Notes under the pieces: generated by a model
Database searches by the model: none
Told to the model about the DNA's origin: nothing
The model's input: the letters and a program-made list of their open reading frames with translations, nothing else
In this document: one piece after another, positions 63,651 to 64,000 of the stretch
Layout: every line of letters begins with the position of its first letter
How positions within the stretch are numbered: position 1 is the first letter of the stretch
Translations under genes and position numbers: made by a program
DNA from: Cheilinus undulatus
Lineage: Eukaryota > Chordata > Actinopteri > Labriformes > Labridae
DNA length: 64,000 bases
Reading direction: 5' to 3'
Assembly (NCBI RefSeq): GCF_018320785.1
Contig: NC_054866.1
Span: 38,355,000-38,418,999 of the forward strand

Positions 63651-64000
63651 GCCCGAGCTACATTTGTTACACTAACATGAAACCACTGGACACAGTCAGC
63701 AAACACAGCTATTGGTTAATTAATTGGTTAATTGAGGCTCTGCTGCTTGTTTCATAGCCCGTCCTGCCATGCTCTGGCTCAGTGTCTGTAATGTTGCACG
63801 ACCCGCGGTGACCTTTTACCTTTAAACGAGAGTTCCGTTTGTCATAGGTGCTCGCTAGGTAGCTGGATGTGTTTCATCCGTCGTCGCCTAAACATTTTTC
63901 AGTTCTGCACCTCAGGAGAAAGTCATGGACTTTATATAAAGGAAGGATCAATTTTAGAAATGTCTGCCCGTCTGTACGCTTAAGAGAAAAGTGATTAAGA
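63651..64000. other. Window end, no gene recognised
   Basis: No exon or repeat end is clear. The sequence may still belong to the hAT relic or its flank. Confidence 0.3.

Overview
The window looks like ordinary nuclear DNA of a ray-finned (teleost) fish. It is AT-rich and intron-rich. It is crowded with fish-type transposons: Tc1/mariner, several hAT families, TTAA-target MITEs, L2- and L1-like LINEs and a tRNA-like SINE. All three protein-coding genes I can support lie on the + strand, with GT-AG introns whose phases agree at every junction. I see no operons, CRISPR arrays, rRNA or stand-alone tRNA genes.

Layout. 1-12.4 kb: no host gene, only decayed transposons (mariner, an L1 endonuclease fragment, a SINE, a large hAT-like element and two Tc1 relics). 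12.4-21.4 kb: a five-exon secreted galaxin-like gene (306 aa) with regularly spaced Cys-Cys pairs. Its introns hold LINE, hAT and Tc1 insertions. 21.8-26.6 kb: an intergenic stretch with an L2-like LINE, a Tc1 relic and a 199-bp MITE. 26.7-38.6 kb: a two-exon two-pore potassium channel of the THIK type (kcnk12/13-like, 392 aa), with a 10.8-kb intron that splits the first pore signature. 38.9-39.85 kb: a minisatellite with a unit of about 23 bp. 40-46 kb: transposons, including a MITE nested inside a relative of the same type and a 1.56-kb Tc1 copy. 46.8-62.7 kb: a complete six-exon calmodulin gene encoding the canonical 149-residue protein, with a first coding exon that holds only the ATG. The window ends in a decayed BED-finger hAT element.

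The genes share no evident pathway. A THIK channel upstream of calmodulin in the same orientation recalls human KCNK13-CALM1 and KCNK12-CALM2, so this is probably an old vertebrate linkage block. Most of the remaining DNA is transposon-derived. For several elements I could read both ends and the target-site duplication directly. I found no convincing new biological system. The least expected pieces are the galaxin-like gene, an unclassified inverted-repeat element present in two copies, the nested TTAA elements, the minisatellite and two antisense open frames of unknown meaning.
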